This document shows positions 8,266 to 17,176 of a DNA stretch of 64,000 nucleotides, in pieces. The notes below the pieces were generated by a model, which was not told where the DNA came from, did no database searches, and worked only from the letters and a program-made list of their open reading frames with translations. The position numbers were made by a program, and so were the translations under genes. The stretch is from Paenibacillus mesophilus (GTDB taxonomy: Bacteria; Bacillota; Bacilli; Paenibacillales; NBRC-103111): assembly GCF_005938385.1 (NCBI RefSeq), contig NZ_VCRA01000001.1, forward strand, positions 557,146 through 621,145, read 5' to 3'. The stretch's first letter is position 1, and each line of letters starts with the position of its first letter.

Positions 8266-9426
8266 GTGACCGTAACACCAAGCTACATTTATTTGTCTCC
8301 CCCGCACCTCGGCGATAAGGAAAGGCAAATGATCGAGGAGGCGCTGACGACCAATTGGATCGCTCCGGTAGGTCCGCATGTGGATCAATTCGAGCGGGAA
8401 ATTTCCGCGTATGTCGGGAGCCCGGGCGCGGCTGCCCTGAACTCGGGCACGGCCGCCCTGCACTTGGCGATCAAGCTGACAGGCGCGGGTCCGGGGGATC
8501 GCGTCTTGTGCTCGACGCTGACTTTCGCGGCGAGCGCCAACCCGATCCGTTATGCGGGAGCCGAGCCGGTGTTCATAGACTCCGAGCCGGATTCATGGAA
8601 CATGTCGCCCGCCGCGCTGGAGAGGGCGCTGCACATGGCGAAAAAAGAGGGGAACGTGCCGAAAGCGGTCGTCGTCGTCCATCTTTACGGCCAATGTGCC
8701 GATATGGAGCCGATTATGGACCTGTGCCATCATTACGGCGTGCCTGTAATCGAAGATGCGGCGGAATCGCTTGGCGCCGACTATAAAGGGAGGGCGAGCG
8801 GAACGATCGGCCTGATGGGCGTCTACTCCTTTAACGGCAACAAAATCATTACGACCTCCGGGGGCGGCATGCTCGTGTCCGCCGACCTCGCGCTCGTGGA
8901 GAAAGCCCGATTTCTTGCCGCGCAAGCCCGGGACCCCGCCCCGCACTACGAGCACAGCGAGCTCGGATTCAATTACCGGCTCAGCAACGTGCTGGCGGGA
9001 ATCGGGCGGGGGCAGCTGCAGGTGCTGGAGTCGAGAATCCAGGCGCGCCGCACCGTGTTCGAACGGTATAGAAGCGCGCTGTCCGGCATCGACGGTATCC
9101 GTTTCGCACCCGAAGCCCCATATGGCCGGTCGACCCGATGGCTGACCGCACTGACCGTCGATGCCGGCGTTACGGGCGTCTCGTCCGCCCGGATCATCCG
9201 GGCATCGGCAGACCATAACATCGAGGCGCGTCCCGTATGGAAGCCGATGCACCTTCAGCCCTTATACGGACGCTGCGAGTATGTTCCCCACGGCCCCGGA
9301 GACAGTGTTTCCGACCGTCTGTTTGCGACCGGGCTTTGCCTGCCTTCCGGCTCCAGTTTAACGGAAGACGAACAACAACGAGTGATCGATTGCATCCGGA
9401 ACACGCTGTCCGGCGCACGGGAATAA
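8266..9426 (+). CDS. DegT/DnrJ/EryC1 sugar aminotransferase (PglE-like)
   Basis: A 386-residue PLP-dependent sugar aminotransferase. The PLP lysine is K193 in SFNGNKIITTSGGG, the ring-nitrogen aspartate is D164 in VIEDAAES, and NSGTAALHLA forms the phosphate cup. It is followed directly by a UDP-GlcNAc 4,6-dehydratase-like and a PglD-like gene. The likely reaction is therefore amination of UDP-4-keto-6-deoxy-GlcNAc to UDP-4-amino-4,6-dideoxy-GlcNAc, on the way to UDP-N,N'-diacetylbacillosamine. GTG start behind AAAGGAG. The trio context makes this better supported than perosamine or other aminosugar routes. Confidence 0.87.
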   Translation: MTVTPSYIYLSPPHLGDKERQMIEEALTTNWIAPVGPHVDQFEREISAYVGSPGAAALNSGTAALHLAIKLTGAGPGDRVLCSTLTFAASANPIRYAGAEPVFIDSEPDSWNMSPAALERALHMAKKEGNVPKAVVVVHLYGQCADMEPIMDLCHHYGVPVIEDAAESLGADYKGRASGTIGLMGVYSFNGNKIITTSGGGMLVSADLALVEKARFLAAQARDPAPHYEHSELGFNYRLSNVLAGIGRGQLQVLESRIQARRTVFERYRSALSGIDGIRFAPEAPYGRSTRWLTALTVDAGVTGVSSARIIRASADHNIEARPVWKPMHLQPLYGRCEYVPHGPGDSVSDRLFATGLCLPSGSSLTEDEQQRVIDCIRNTLSGARE

Positions 9427-9458
9427 GATTGCCTGGAACCGATCTTGGGGGTATTAGA

Positions 9459-10595
9459 ATGAACCGTATTAACAAGCGTCGCGGAAAAGACGGTATCCCG
9501 CCTGTTCGCGAAGTCAATGCAGAGGAATTGTTGTCCCGGGAGCCGGTGAAAATCGACCTGACGGCCATAGCGGGGTACGTGACCGGCAAAGTCATAATGG
9601 TTACGGGGGCGGGCGGTTCGATCGGATCGGAGCTGTGCCGTCAAATCCTTCCGTTCCGCCCGAACAAGCTGCTGATGGTCGACCACGACGAGAACAGCCT
9701 GCACGCCCTGCAAATCGAATTGGAACGGACGCTGCCGCAGGCCGGACACGAGACGATTATGGCGGATATCCGGGACCGGAAACGGATGGAGGATCTGTTC
9801 TCCTTCTTCCGCCCCTCCATCGTGTTCCATGCGGCGGCTCACAAGCACGTTCCGTTGATGGAAACGAACGAAGCGGAAGCGGTCAAAACGAATATATTCG
9901 GCACGCGGATTATGATCGAATGCGCCAGCAATTTCGCAGTGGAGCGCTTCGTATTCATTTCGACCGACAAAACCGTCAAACCGTCCAGCATGATGGGAGC
10001 GACGAAGCGAATTGCGGAAATGGTCGTCCAGTCGGCCAATGCGGCCAGCCCCACCAATTTCATCATCGTCCGGTTCGGCAACGTAATCGGGAGCCGCGGC
10101 AGCGTTCTTCCGCTTTTCCAGCAGCAGATCCGGGAGGGCGGGCCGGTTACCGTCACCCATCCGGATATGGTGCGTTATTTCATGACGATTCGCGAAGCCG
10201 TCCAGCTGGTTATTCAGGCGGGAGCCTTTACGCAGGGCGGAGAACTGTTCGTGCTCGATATGGGACAACCGGTCAAAATCGCCGAATTGGCCCGCAAGCT
10301 GATCCGGATGTCGGGCTTCGAACCGGACCGGGATATTCCGATCGTATATACCGGCATCCGTCCCGGAGAGAAAATCGTCGAAGAGCTGTTAACCGAAGAG
10401 GAAGGCATCCAAGCGACGAGACATGACCGGATCTGGATATGCAGTCCGCACGCCATGTCCGAGCAGAGCCTGTCGGCTGTTCTGGGCCGGCTGGAAGAGC
10501 TTCTGTCCGAGCAAAACCAATGGACCTCGTCCGAACAAATCCGAGGCCTGATCCGGCTGCTTCTGCCCGGCATGCCCGGCCGGAGCCGTCCCTAA
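9459..10595 (+). CDS. UDP-N-acetylglucosamine 4,6-dehydratase (soluble CapD/PglF-type SDR)
   Basis: A 378-residue extended SDR with the NAD motif GAGGSIG at residues 50-56. The active site reads STDKTVKPSSMMGATKR, where Met replaces the usual catalytic Tyr four residues before the Lys; this replacement is typical of the PglF/WbpM/CapD group. It lacks the transmembrane half of full-length PglF (about 600 residues), so it is the short soluble form. It should convert UDP-GlcNAc to the 4-keto-6-deoxy sugar used by the aminotransferase encoded just upstream. Start ATG with GGGGGT; longer in-frame starts would run into the aminotransferase gene. Confidence 0.88.
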   Translation: MNRINKRRGKDGIPPVREVNAEELLSREPVKIDLTAIAGYVTGKVIMVTGAGGSIGSELCRQILPFRPNKLLMVDHDENSLHALQIELERTLPQAGHETIMADIRDRKRMEDLFSFFRPSIVFHAAAHKHVPLMETNEAEAVKTNIFGTRIMIECASNFAVERFVFISTDKTVKPSSMMGATKRIAEMVVQSANAASPTNFIIVRFGNVIGSRGSVLPLFQQQIREGGPVTVTHPDMVRYFMTIREAVQLVIQAGAFTQGGELFVLDMGQPVKIAELARKLIRMSGFEPDRDIPIVYTGIRPGEKIVEELLTEEEGIQATRHDRIWICSPHAMSEQSLSAVLGRLEELLSEQNQWTSSEQIRGLIRLLLPGMPGRSRP

Positions 10596-10619
10596 TTATA
10601 GCCGAAAGGACGAATCGAC

Positions 10620-11330
10620 ATGGATTTCGCCGCACAATGGCTTGAAGCCCACCGGAATGCCGAAAAGACGTTTATTATCGGAGCCGGGGCGTTAGGCATC
10701 ATGACCTTGGATATTTTGGCCGCGAACCGGGATCCGGCCCCGATAGCGTTAATCGACGACGATGTCAGCCTGACGGGCCAAACCCGGTATGGGTTCCCGA
10801 TATTCGGTCCGATCGACGGCATCCTGCATCGGAACGATTTGCCGCTCGCGACGAGCCGGTTTATACTCGCGATCGCCGACAATACCGTCAGGCGCAGCCT
10901 GTCCGTCAAGCACAAGCATCTCCTCTATCGAAACGCCATTCATCACCGGGCCGTCGTTTCGCCGTTCGCCGAGATCGGGACCGGTACGATCATCTTGCCG
11001 GGGACCGTTATCGATCCGGCCGTGCGGATCGGCAGCCACGTCATCATTAACAAATCGGTTTCGATCGGGCATCATACGCTTCTATCCGATTTCTCGCAAA
11101 TTGCCCACGGAGTAAGCATCGGAGGCTACGGCCGCGTCATGGAACGGGCATTTATCGGGCTGGGCGCCTCGGTATTGCCGAATACGACTATCGGAGAAGG
11201 GGCTGTCGTCGGCGCGGGAGCGGTAGTCACGCGAACGGTCCCGGATTACGCCACAGTCGCGGGTGTACCCGCCAAGCCGCTCGTCAAGCCGTTGAAGGAG
11301 GAGGCGCGGAATGAAGAAGCTGATCATTAA
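10620..11330 (+). CDS. PglD/NeuD-type sugar O/N-acyltransferase (left-handed beta-helix)
   Basis: A 236-residue enzyme with an N-terminal Rossmann-like segment (TFIIGAGALGIMTLDIL) and a C-terminal left-handed beta-helix built of hexapeptide repeats (VVSPFAEIGTGTIILPGTVI, then VIINKSVSIGHH). The His pair at IGHHTLL is where PglD has its catalytic base. With the two preceding genes it completes the UDP-N,N'-diacetylbacillosamine pathway by acylating the 4-amino group. Its last 20 nt overlap the start of the BKACE-family gene, implying translational coupling. The acyl donor need not be acetyl-CoA. Confidence 0.87.
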   Translation: MDFAAQWLEAHRNAEKTFIIGAGALGIMTLDILAANRDPAPIALIDDDVSLTGQTRYGFPIFGPIDGILHRNDLPLATSRFILAIADNTVRRSLSVKHKHLLYRNAIHHRAVVSPFAEIGTGTIILPGTVIDPAVRIGSHVIINKSVSIGHHTLLSDFSQIAHGVSIGGYGRVMERAFIGLGASVLPNTTIGEGAVVGAGAVVTRTVPDYATVAGVPAKPLVKPLKEEARNEEADH

Positions 11331-12156
11331 CTTTGCACCTACCGGCATGATTCCTACGAAAGCGATGACGCCGCATGTCCCCGTCGATCCGCAAGAAATC
11401 GCCGCCGACGTTGCCGCCTGCGTGCCGCTCGGGGTATCGATGGTCCATCTGCATGCAAGAGACGCGGAAGGAAGTCCTACGTACAAGAAAGAGAAATATG
11501 CGGAAATTATCGCAGCCATACGCCGCGATCATCCGGAGCTGATCGTCGTCGTCTCGACCAGCGGCAGGAACGTTTCCGAGTTCGACAAGCGTTCGGACGT
11601 GCTCCATTTGCAGGGCGGGCTGAAGCCCGATATGGCGAGCTTGACGCTCGGCTCGATGAACTTTCCGAGAACGGCCAGTGTAAACAGCCCGGAGATGATC
11701 GCGGCGCTGGCCGGCCTGATGAAGCAAAAAGGAATCAAGCCGGAGCTGGAAGTATTCGATCTCGGCATGGTCAATTACGCCAAATATTTAATCCGCAAAG
11801 GGCTGCTCGAGCCCCCGTACTATTTCAACATTTTGCTCGGCAACGCGGCAACCGCCCAAGCGACGCTTATGCACGCCGCGTTAATCGTTTCCGAGCTGCC
11901 CCCGGACTCGTACTATGCCCTGGCAGGCATCGGAGATCACCAGAAGCCGATGAACGCGCTGGGAGTAATCGCTGCGGACGGCGTTCGCGTCGGGCTGGAG
12001 GACAATATTTGGCTTGATCCGGGGCGGCGGCATCCTGCCACCAATGCCGAGCTCGTCAGGCAGGTCGCCGATCTGGCCGCGGCTTACGGTCGGACGGCCG
12101 CTTCGGCCTCCGAAGTAAGAACGATGCTGGGCCTTGCGCGGGCGGGAGGCCAATGA
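11311..12156 (+). CDS. BKACE-family beta-keto acid cleavage enzyme (DUF849)
   Basis: A 281-residue TIM-barrel protein of the family typified by 3-keto-5-aminohexanoate cleavage enzyme. It has the metal-binding HxH in MVHLHARD, then VVSTSGR, LEVFDLGMV and VRVGLEDNIW near the C-terminus. The family condenses a beta-keto acid with acetyl-CoA to give acetoacetate and a new acyl-CoA. It overlaps the preceding acyltransferase gene by 20 nt and the next GT by 4 nt. A plausible but unproven role is making an unusual acyl-CoA for decorating the amino sugar. Start ATG with GGAGG. Confidence 0.85.
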   Translation: MKKLIINFAPTGMIPTKAMTPHVPVDPQEIAADVAACVPLGVSMVHLHARDAEGSPTYKKEKYAEIIAAIRRDHPELIVVVSTSGRNVSEFDKRSDVLHLQGGLKPDMASLTLGSMNFPRTASVNSPEMIAALAGLMKQKGIKPELEVFDLGMVNYAKYLIRKGLLEPPYYFNILLGNAATAQATLMHAALIVSELPPDSYYALAGIGDHQKPMNALGVIAADGVRVGLEDNIWLDPGRRHPATNAELVRQVADLAAAYGRTAASASEVRTMLGLARAGGQ

Positions 12157-13085
12157 CCCCGATCCGCATCCTGTACTTTACGATGAACTTGTCCGACTTC
12201 ACCTTCCAAAACCGCGAATATTTCAAGCAGACGCTGGCCGGCCGGCCCGACGTGCGGGTTCACTTCGAAGAAAGCGGCGGCGATATCGGCCCGCTGCTGG
12301 ACCGGCTTCCGTTTACCCCGGACTTTATATATATCGACGCCTTTGTCGACCGTTTCAGAAAAACGCTGACAGACCTGAATAAGACAACGATCCCGAAAGG
12401 GATTATGCATACCGACCCGTTCCGGAAAACGAGCTTGTTCAAAACGTTTGTCCGCAGCAACAAGATCGATCTGGTGTTCAGTTATTATCGCGACGGGTTT
12501 CTGAACGAATATCCGGAATTCGCCAAAAAGTTCAGATGGCTCCCTCATCACGCGTATACGCCGATGTTCAAAGATTACGCCTTGCCGAAGACGATCGATT
12601 TCCTCCTGATGGGCTCGCTCAGCCCCATTTATCCGCTGCGCAACAAGATCGCCCGAGATATGCGGGACGTCCCCGGCTTCGTCCATCACGAGCATCCCGG
12701 CTACCGGCTGTTCTCGAAGGAGGAGCAGCAGCATCTGCCGATTAAACAAAACTACGCGAAGGAAATTAACCGGGCCCGCATCTTTCTGACCGACGGTTCG
12801 ATGTACAACTATCCTGTCGCCAAATACTTCGAAGTCCCGGCGTGCAACACGCTGCTTCTCGCAAGCGGAGCGCGCGAATTGACGGATCTGGGATTCATAG
12901 ACAAGCAAAATTTCGTAGCCGTTACCGAGGCCGACTTTTACGATAAGGCGATGCATTACTTGCACAAGGAGGACAAAAGGATCGAAATCGCCCTGAAAGG
13001 GCATCGGCTGGTCGCAGAGCACCATTCGACGGAAATCCGGGTCGGCCAATTCATCGACTATATTCGCAGCCACCTTCAGCGATGA
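12153..13085 (+). CDS. CgeB-like glycosyltransferase
   Basis: A 310-residue protein resembling CgeB-type spore glycosyltransferases. The segments KGIMHTDPF, LVFSYYRDGFL and PHHAYTPMF mark the N-terminal domain. The C-terminal part, NRARIFLTDGSMYNYPVAKYFE then PACNTLLL, matches the Glyco_trans_1_2 domain with its switch from NLH-like to LTD residues. In Bacillus subtilis CgeB acts on the spore outer crust. The ATGA overlap with the previous gene shows translational coupling; it is the last gene of the operon. Confident as GT-B-like, moderately so as CgeB-like. Confidence 0.72.
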   Translation: MTPIRILYFTMNLSDFTFQNREYFKQTLAGRPDVRVHFEESGGDIGPLLDRLPFTPDFIYIDAFVDRFRKTLTDLNKTTIPKGIMHTDPFRKTSLFKTFVRSNKIDLVFSYYRDGFLNEYPEFAKKFRWLPHHAYTPMFKDYALPKTIDFLLMGSLSPIYPLRNKIARDMRDVPGFVHHEHPGYRLFSKEEQQHLPIKQNYAKEINRARIFLTDGSMYNYPVAKYFEVPACNTLLLASGARELTDLGFIDKQNFVAVTEADFYDKAMHYLHKEDKRIEIALKGHRLVAEHHSTEIRVGQFIDYIRSHLQR

Positions 13086-13114
13086 GCCTTCCGACGTTAC
13101 AATAACTTTAGCGG

Positions 13115-13145
13115 AAAAAAGGACCGGAGGCGGCGCCTCCGGTCC
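13115..13145 (-). terminator. Rho-independent terminator
   Basis: A perfect 11-bp inverted repeat GGACCGGAGGC/GCCTCCGGTCC with a 3-nt loop is flanked on the left by A6, which reads as a T6 tract on the minus strand. It therefore ends the minus-strand UDP-sugar operon. It may also slow transcription from the convergent plus operon, whose hairpin is followed only by TTGAG. Confidence 0.8.
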
Positions 13146-13184
13146 TTGAGCTGTCGCGAATACCCGCGACGAATGAAACTCTCC

Positions 13185-13919
13185 CTAACGATGGTTGCTC
13201 TTCAGAACCACCCATTCCATCCCCGCCGGCCGCCGTTCGGATACGCATAACGGCCGATCCTGCTCGCTCAATGATTGCAATTCCGGATAATCGTCCGGAT
13301 TGCGCTCGCGGCAAGTGCTTTTTATAATCGTGGCGCTATGCGTCTTCTCGAAACGGGCCAATATCGTCGGCTTGATGGCGTTATTGATAAAGTCGTGCAG
13401 CTCCACCAGCATATCGCAATAGCGCAGCGAAGGGACGAGCTCGGGATCGAGCAGCTTCAGCTCATACCCTTCGGCATCGCAGAACAGCAGCGTTTTCCGC
13501 TCGTTGCTGCGCCTCACCTTCTCTTGAAGAGCCGCGGTGTCGCAAAACGATTCGAGCGTCAGCCGGCCGATCGTTCCGTTCAACACGGCCATTTGCTTGC
13601 ACCTCCGCCGCGCCGCCGCTTTGATATCATAGGCGATTACGCGCGCCCTCTTCATCCGGAGCGCCAGACCGACCGCATAATACCCGTCGCCGCATCCGAC
13701 ATTGATGATCCGCCCGTACCGCTCCGGAATCAGCTGCTCCTCGATCGTGTGGTACAGTTCGCACTCGTATATGCCGAGCAGCTTCGTGGTCAGCACATTG
13801 ATCGACGGGTCGTTTACGTAGCGCATACCTTTGAAGGGGCCGCGCACTACAGTCAGACCGTGAAGTGCAATAAAAGCCGCTGTAACTTTCTCGAAATCCT
13901 CGTCTTGGAGCTTTGCCAT
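13185..13919 (-). CDS. Class I SAM-dependent methyltransferase (FkbM-like)
   Basis: A 244-residue methyltransferase with motif I IINVGCGDGYYAVG at residues 71-84, a second acidic strand VIAYDI and the FkbM-like LLFCDAEGYELKLL. It should use SAM; the substrate is probably a sugar or glycan because it ends the operon carrying galU, UDP-glucose dehydrogenase and UDP-glucuronate decarboxylase. The start is 34 nt from the dehydrogenase stop. No export signal. It is distinct in sequence from the methyltransferase at 3646. Confidence 0.8.
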   Translation of the reverse strand: MAKLQDEDFEKVTAAFIALHGLTVVRGPFKGMRYVNDPSINVLTTKLLGIYECELYHTIEEQLIPERYGRIINVGCGDGYYAVGLALRMKRARVIAYDIKAAARRRCKQMAVLNGTIGRLTLESFCDTAALQEKVRRSNERKTLLFCDAEGYELKLLDPELVPSLRYCDMLVELHDFINNAIKPTILARFEKTHSATIIKSTCRERNPDDYPELQSLSEQDRPLCVSERRPAGMEWVVLKSNHR

Positions 13920-13953
13920 TCCGGCCGTTCACCCCCAATTGACTTCTGGTCGC

Positions 13954-15333
13954 TTATCGGTCCGTCCCGATGCCCATTCCTTCATACTCGTATCCCCATT
14001 CGCCCCAAGGCGACTTGCGCAGGAAATTGCGCGTATCGAGCACATAGGGCGTTCGCATGCGTACGCGCACCGCCTTCCAATCCAAAACCGCATATTCGTC
14101 CCAATGCGTCAGCAGCAGGACGGCATCCGCGCCGTCAGCAACCTCTTCGCCCGCGCCGCAGTAACGGATCTCCATGTCCGGATTCAGCGACTTGAACATC
14201 GCCGTTCCTTGCGGATCGTGCGCCGCCACGGTCGCTCCCAATTCGAGCAGGCTTCCGATAATGACGGACGCCTGTGTCTGCCTGGCATCGTCGGTATTCG
14301 GCTTGAACGTCAATCCCAATACTCCGATCCGTTTCCCGATCAGCGTCTTCAGCCGCCGCCGCACTTTCTCGACGCAATAGTCGTGCATGCTCCGGTTGGA
14401 GTCGACCGCCGCTTTGACTACCGTCAGCTCGCTGCCGTATTTGCGGCTCGCGGACAGCAGCTCCGCGGTATCTTTCGGGAAACAGCTGCCGCTCCAGCCG
14501 CTCGATACTTGCAGAAATTTTCCGCCGATCCGCGAATCGAGCCCGACTCCGGCGGCCACATCCGTCACGTCGGCCCCGATCGCTTCGCACAGTCGGGCCA
14601 CTTCGTTAATGTAGCTGATTTTCACGGCGAGAAAGGCGTTGGACACGTATTTGATCATTTCCGCGCTCTTCTCGTCGGTCTCGAAATAAACCGGCTCCGG
14701 ACCGGGAGCGGACGGCTGCGGAATCAAGTGCGCCAAGCCGCTGTAGTCCGTGCGCGCAAGCAGCGGCCTGTACAGCATCCTCAGGACGCGTCTCGCCTCC
14801 GGATGATCGGTCCCGATTACGATCCGGTCCGGGAAGAAGACGTCCTCCAGCGCATAGCCTTCCCGCAAAAATTCGGGGTTGCTCGCCACCGCGAACGCCT
14901 CGCCCCGCTTCAAGCCGGACCGCTGCTCGATCCGCGAGGCGACCAGGCCGGCCGTTCCGACCGGAACGGTGGACTTGTCGACCACAACCGTGAACCTCTC
15001 CGGGTTCAGCGAGGCGCCGATACTGTCCGCGGCCGCTTTCACATACTTTAAATCGGCCGTTCCGTCAGGCCGGGACGGAGTGCCGACGGCAATGAAGACG
15101 GCATCCGCGTCGAACACGGAGTCGTACCTCTGCGACGCCGACAGCAGCCCCCGGCCGACCATGGAAGCGATAAGGGCATCGAGCCCGGGCTCGTAGATCG
15201 GACTTTGGCCCCCGTTGATCCGTTCCACCCTGCCCGCATCCGAATCGATGACCGTAACCCGCCGTCCCAACGCCGCAAAAGCCGCGCCGGTCACGCTGCC
15301 GACATAACCGGCTCCTATGACCGCTATGTTCAT
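13954..15333 (-). CDS. ugd: UDP-glucose 6-dehydrogenase
   Basis: A 459-residue enzyme oxidising UDP-glucose to UDP-glucuronate with two NAD+. It has the N-terminal NAD site MNIAVIGAGYVG, the conserved SNPEFLREGYA and the catalytic cysteine C284 in GWSGSCFPKDT. The reading frame is open much further upstream, but the true start is the ATG that follows GGAGGAGGG and overlaps the stop of the decarboxylase gene by 4 nt. Its neighbours are galU (substrate supply) and the decarboxylase (product use), which strongly supports a UDP-xylose route. Length is normal for the family. Confidence 0.93.
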   Translation of the reverse strand: MNIAVIGAGYVGSVTGAAFAALGRRVTVIDSDAGRVERINGGQSPIYEPGLDALIASMVGRGLLSASQRYDSVFDADAVFIAVGTPSRPDGTADLKYVKAAADSIGASLNPERFTVVVDKSTVPVGTAGLVASRIEQRSGLKRGEAFAVASNPEFLREGYALEDVFFPDRIVIGTDHPEARRVLRMLYRPLLARTDYSGLAHLIPQPSAPGPEPVYFETDEKSAEMIKYVSNAFLAVKISYINEVARLCEAIGADVTDVAAGVGLDSRIGGKFLQVSSGWSGSCFPKDTAELLSASRKYGSELTVVKAAVDSNRSMHDYCVEKVRRRLKTLIGKRIGVLGLTFKPNTDDARQTQASVIIGSLLELGATVAAHDPQGTAMFKSLNPDMEIRYCGAGEEVADGADAVLLLTHWDEYAVLDWKAVRVRMRTPYVLDTRNFLRKSPWGEWGYEYEGMGIGTDR

Positions 15334-16298
15334 GAGCGTGTCCCTCCTCCCATGCGTTCCCTGTAAGCGCGTATCGTCCGGCCAAGTCCTTCCTCGAGCG
15401 TAACTTCCGGCCGCCACCCGAGCAGCGTTTCGGCTTTCGTTATGACCGGACGGCGCACCTTCGGGTCGTCTTCGGGAAGCGGCAAGTAGCGAATGCCGCC
15501 GGACGTTCCGGACAGACGGATTACCGTATGGGCGACATGCAGGATCGTATGCTCGACCGGATTGCCGATGTTGACGATTTCCCCGTCGGCCACGCTCTTC
15601 TCCATCAGAAGGCGCAGACCGCGGATCGTATCGTCCACGTAGCAGAACGAACGAGTTTGGCTGCCATCCCCGTACACCGTCAAATCGGCCCCTTCGATCG
15701 CCTGGGTCACGAAGTTGGAGATGACCCGCCCGTCGTCGTTGCGCAGACCGGCGGAGTACGTATTGAAAATGCGCGCCACCTTCACCCGAACCCCGTAACG
15801 GCGGAAATATTCGTAGCAATACACTTCACCGAGCCGCTTCGCTTCGTCATAGCAGGCGCGGGGCCCCCAAGTGTTGACATTCCCCCGGTAGGATTCGTCC
15901 TGCGGATGGACGAGCGGATCTCCGTACGCTTCGCTCGTGCTGGAATAGACGAGCTTGGCTCCGTTCCGCCGCGCCAGCTCCAGCATGAGCTTCGTGCCGG
16001 TCGTATTCACCTCGATCGTTTCAAACGGATGCGCTTGATAAAATTTCGGCGAGGCGGGAGACGCGAGATGATATATTTCCGTCACGTCCGTAAGCTCGCG
16101 CATCGACAATAGCTGCGGATTCGTCACGTCGCAGCCGATAAAGACGAAGCCCCCGCCGTCCGGAAACGACCTCAAATTGTCCGGCTTACCCGTACTCAGA
16201 TTGTCGATGCCGACGACTTCCCGTCCTTCCGCCCGCAGCCGCGCAACCATATGGGAGCCGAGAAAGCCGGCCGCCCCGGTAACCAACGTCTTGCTCAT
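15330..16298 (-). CDS. UDP-glucuronate decarboxylase (UDP-xylose synthase-type SDR)
   Basis: A 322-residue extended SDR: GAAGFLG at residues 8-14, YHLASPASP, SSTSEAYG at 119-126 and the catalytic Y150xxxK154 in PRACYDEAKR. HLASPASP and CYDEAKR are hallmarks of UDP-glucuronate decarboxylases, which turn UDP-glucuronate into UDP-xylose with internal NAD+ recycling. The gene overlaps both neighbours by 4 nt (ATGA), between galU and ugd. A dTDP-glucose dehydratase is the nearest alternative but lacks these two motifs. Confidence 0.88.
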   Translation of the reverse strand: MSKTLVTGAAGFLGSHMVARLRAEGREVVGIDNLSTGKPDNLRSFPDGGGFVFIGCDVTNPQLLSMRELTDVTEIYHLASPASPKFYQAHPFETIEVNTTGTKLMLELARRNGAKLVYSSTSEAYGDPLVHPQDESYRGNVNTWGPRACYDEAKRLGEVYCYEYFRRYGVRVKVARIFNTYSAGLRNDDGRVISNFVTQAIEGADLTVYGDGSQTRSFCYVDDTIRGLRLLMEKSVADGEIVNIGNPVEHTILHVAHTVIRLSGTSGGIRYLPLPEDDPKVRRPVITKAETLLGWRPEVTLEEGLGRTIRAYRERMGGGTRS

Positions 16299-17176
16299 GT
16301 CGTCTCTCCCCCTTCCGCAGCAGCTTGGCGCAAAAACGAACGGAACGGCTCCCGCAGCGTCTCGTCCTTACAGGCGAGCTCGACCGTCGCTTTCAAAAAG
16401 CCCATCTTGTCCCCGACGTCGTAAAGCTTGCCTTGAATAAGCCCGGCATACATCGGATGCCGCGACGTCCACTGCTGCAATGCGTCCGTCAACTGAATTT
16501 CTCCGCCGATCCCCGCGGGAAGACGGCTTAATATTTGGAAAATGTACGGCTCCAAGACGTACCGTCCGATGATCGCCATATTGGAGGGCGGATCGGTTGC
16601 CGGCTTCTCCACCAATCGATTGACCTTGAACAGCCGCTCGCCCTCTGGCTCGCCGTCGATGACGCCGTATTTGCTTACCTGCGACCATTCAACCGAATCG
16701 ACGGCGATGACCGGCGCCTGCTTCCGCTCGTAGATGTCGAGCAGCTGCTTCAGGCAAGGAACGTCGCTGTCGATGATCATATCGCCGAGCAGCACGGCGA
16801 ACGGCTCCCGGCCGATAAACTTGCGGGCGCACCAGACGGCGTGGCCCAAACCGAGCGCCTGCTTCTGCCTGACGTAGTGGATGTCGGCCAATTTCGCAAT
16901 ATCCTCGACCATTTTGAGCAAATGCTCTTTCCGCTGATCCCTCAAGTTCGCTTCCAGCTCGTAATTGATGTCGAAATGGTCCTCGATGGACCGCTTGCTC
17001 CTTCCGGTTACGATAATAATATCCTCGATTCCGGAAGCGACGGCTTCCTCGACGATGTACTGGATGGTCGGTTTGTCTACGACGGGAAGCATTTCCTTAG
17101 GCATGGCCTTCGTCGCGGGCAGAAATCGTGTACCGAGGCCCGCGGCCGGTATAATCGCTTTTTTCACCCTTCTCAT
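16295..17176 (-). CDS. galU: UTP-glucose-1-phosphate uridylyltransferase
   Basis: A 293-residue GalU. The nucleotide-binding start reads IIPAAGLGTRFLPATK, with PKEMLPVVDKPTIQY right after it, VLLGDMIID as the metal site and EKPATDP later. It makes UDP-glucose from glucose-1-phosphate and UTP, the first step of the UDP-glucuronate/UDP-xylose branch encoded next to it. It overlaps the preceding glycosyltransferase and the following decarboxylase by 4 nt each. ATG start with AAGGAG. Normal length. Confidence 0.95.
   Translation of the reverse strand: MRRVKKAIIPAAGLGTRFLPATKAMPKEMLPVVDKPTIQYIVEEAVASGIEDIIIVTGRSKRSIEDHFDINYELEANLRDQRKEHLLKMVEDIAKLADIHYVRQKQALGLGHAVWCARKFIGREPFAVLLGDMIIDSDVPCLKQLLDIYERKQAPVIAVDSVEWSQVSKYGVIDGEPEGERLFKVNRLVEKPATDPPSNMAIIGRYVLEPYIFQILSRLPAGIGGEIQLTDALQQWTSRHPMYAGLIQGKLYDVGDKMGFLKATVELACKDETLREPFRSFLRQAAAEGGETT

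Noticed and set aside
9237..9458. N-terminal extension of the UDP-GlcNAc 4,6-dehydratase
   Set aside because: It overlaps the aminotransferase gene and has no ribosome-binding site; the ATG at 9459 follows GGGGGT.
15334..15819. In-frame upstream extension of the UDP-glucose dehydrogenase gene
   Set aside because: It lies inside the decarboxylase gene. The dehydrogenase starts at the canonical MNIAVIGAGYVG behind a strong ribosome-binding site.
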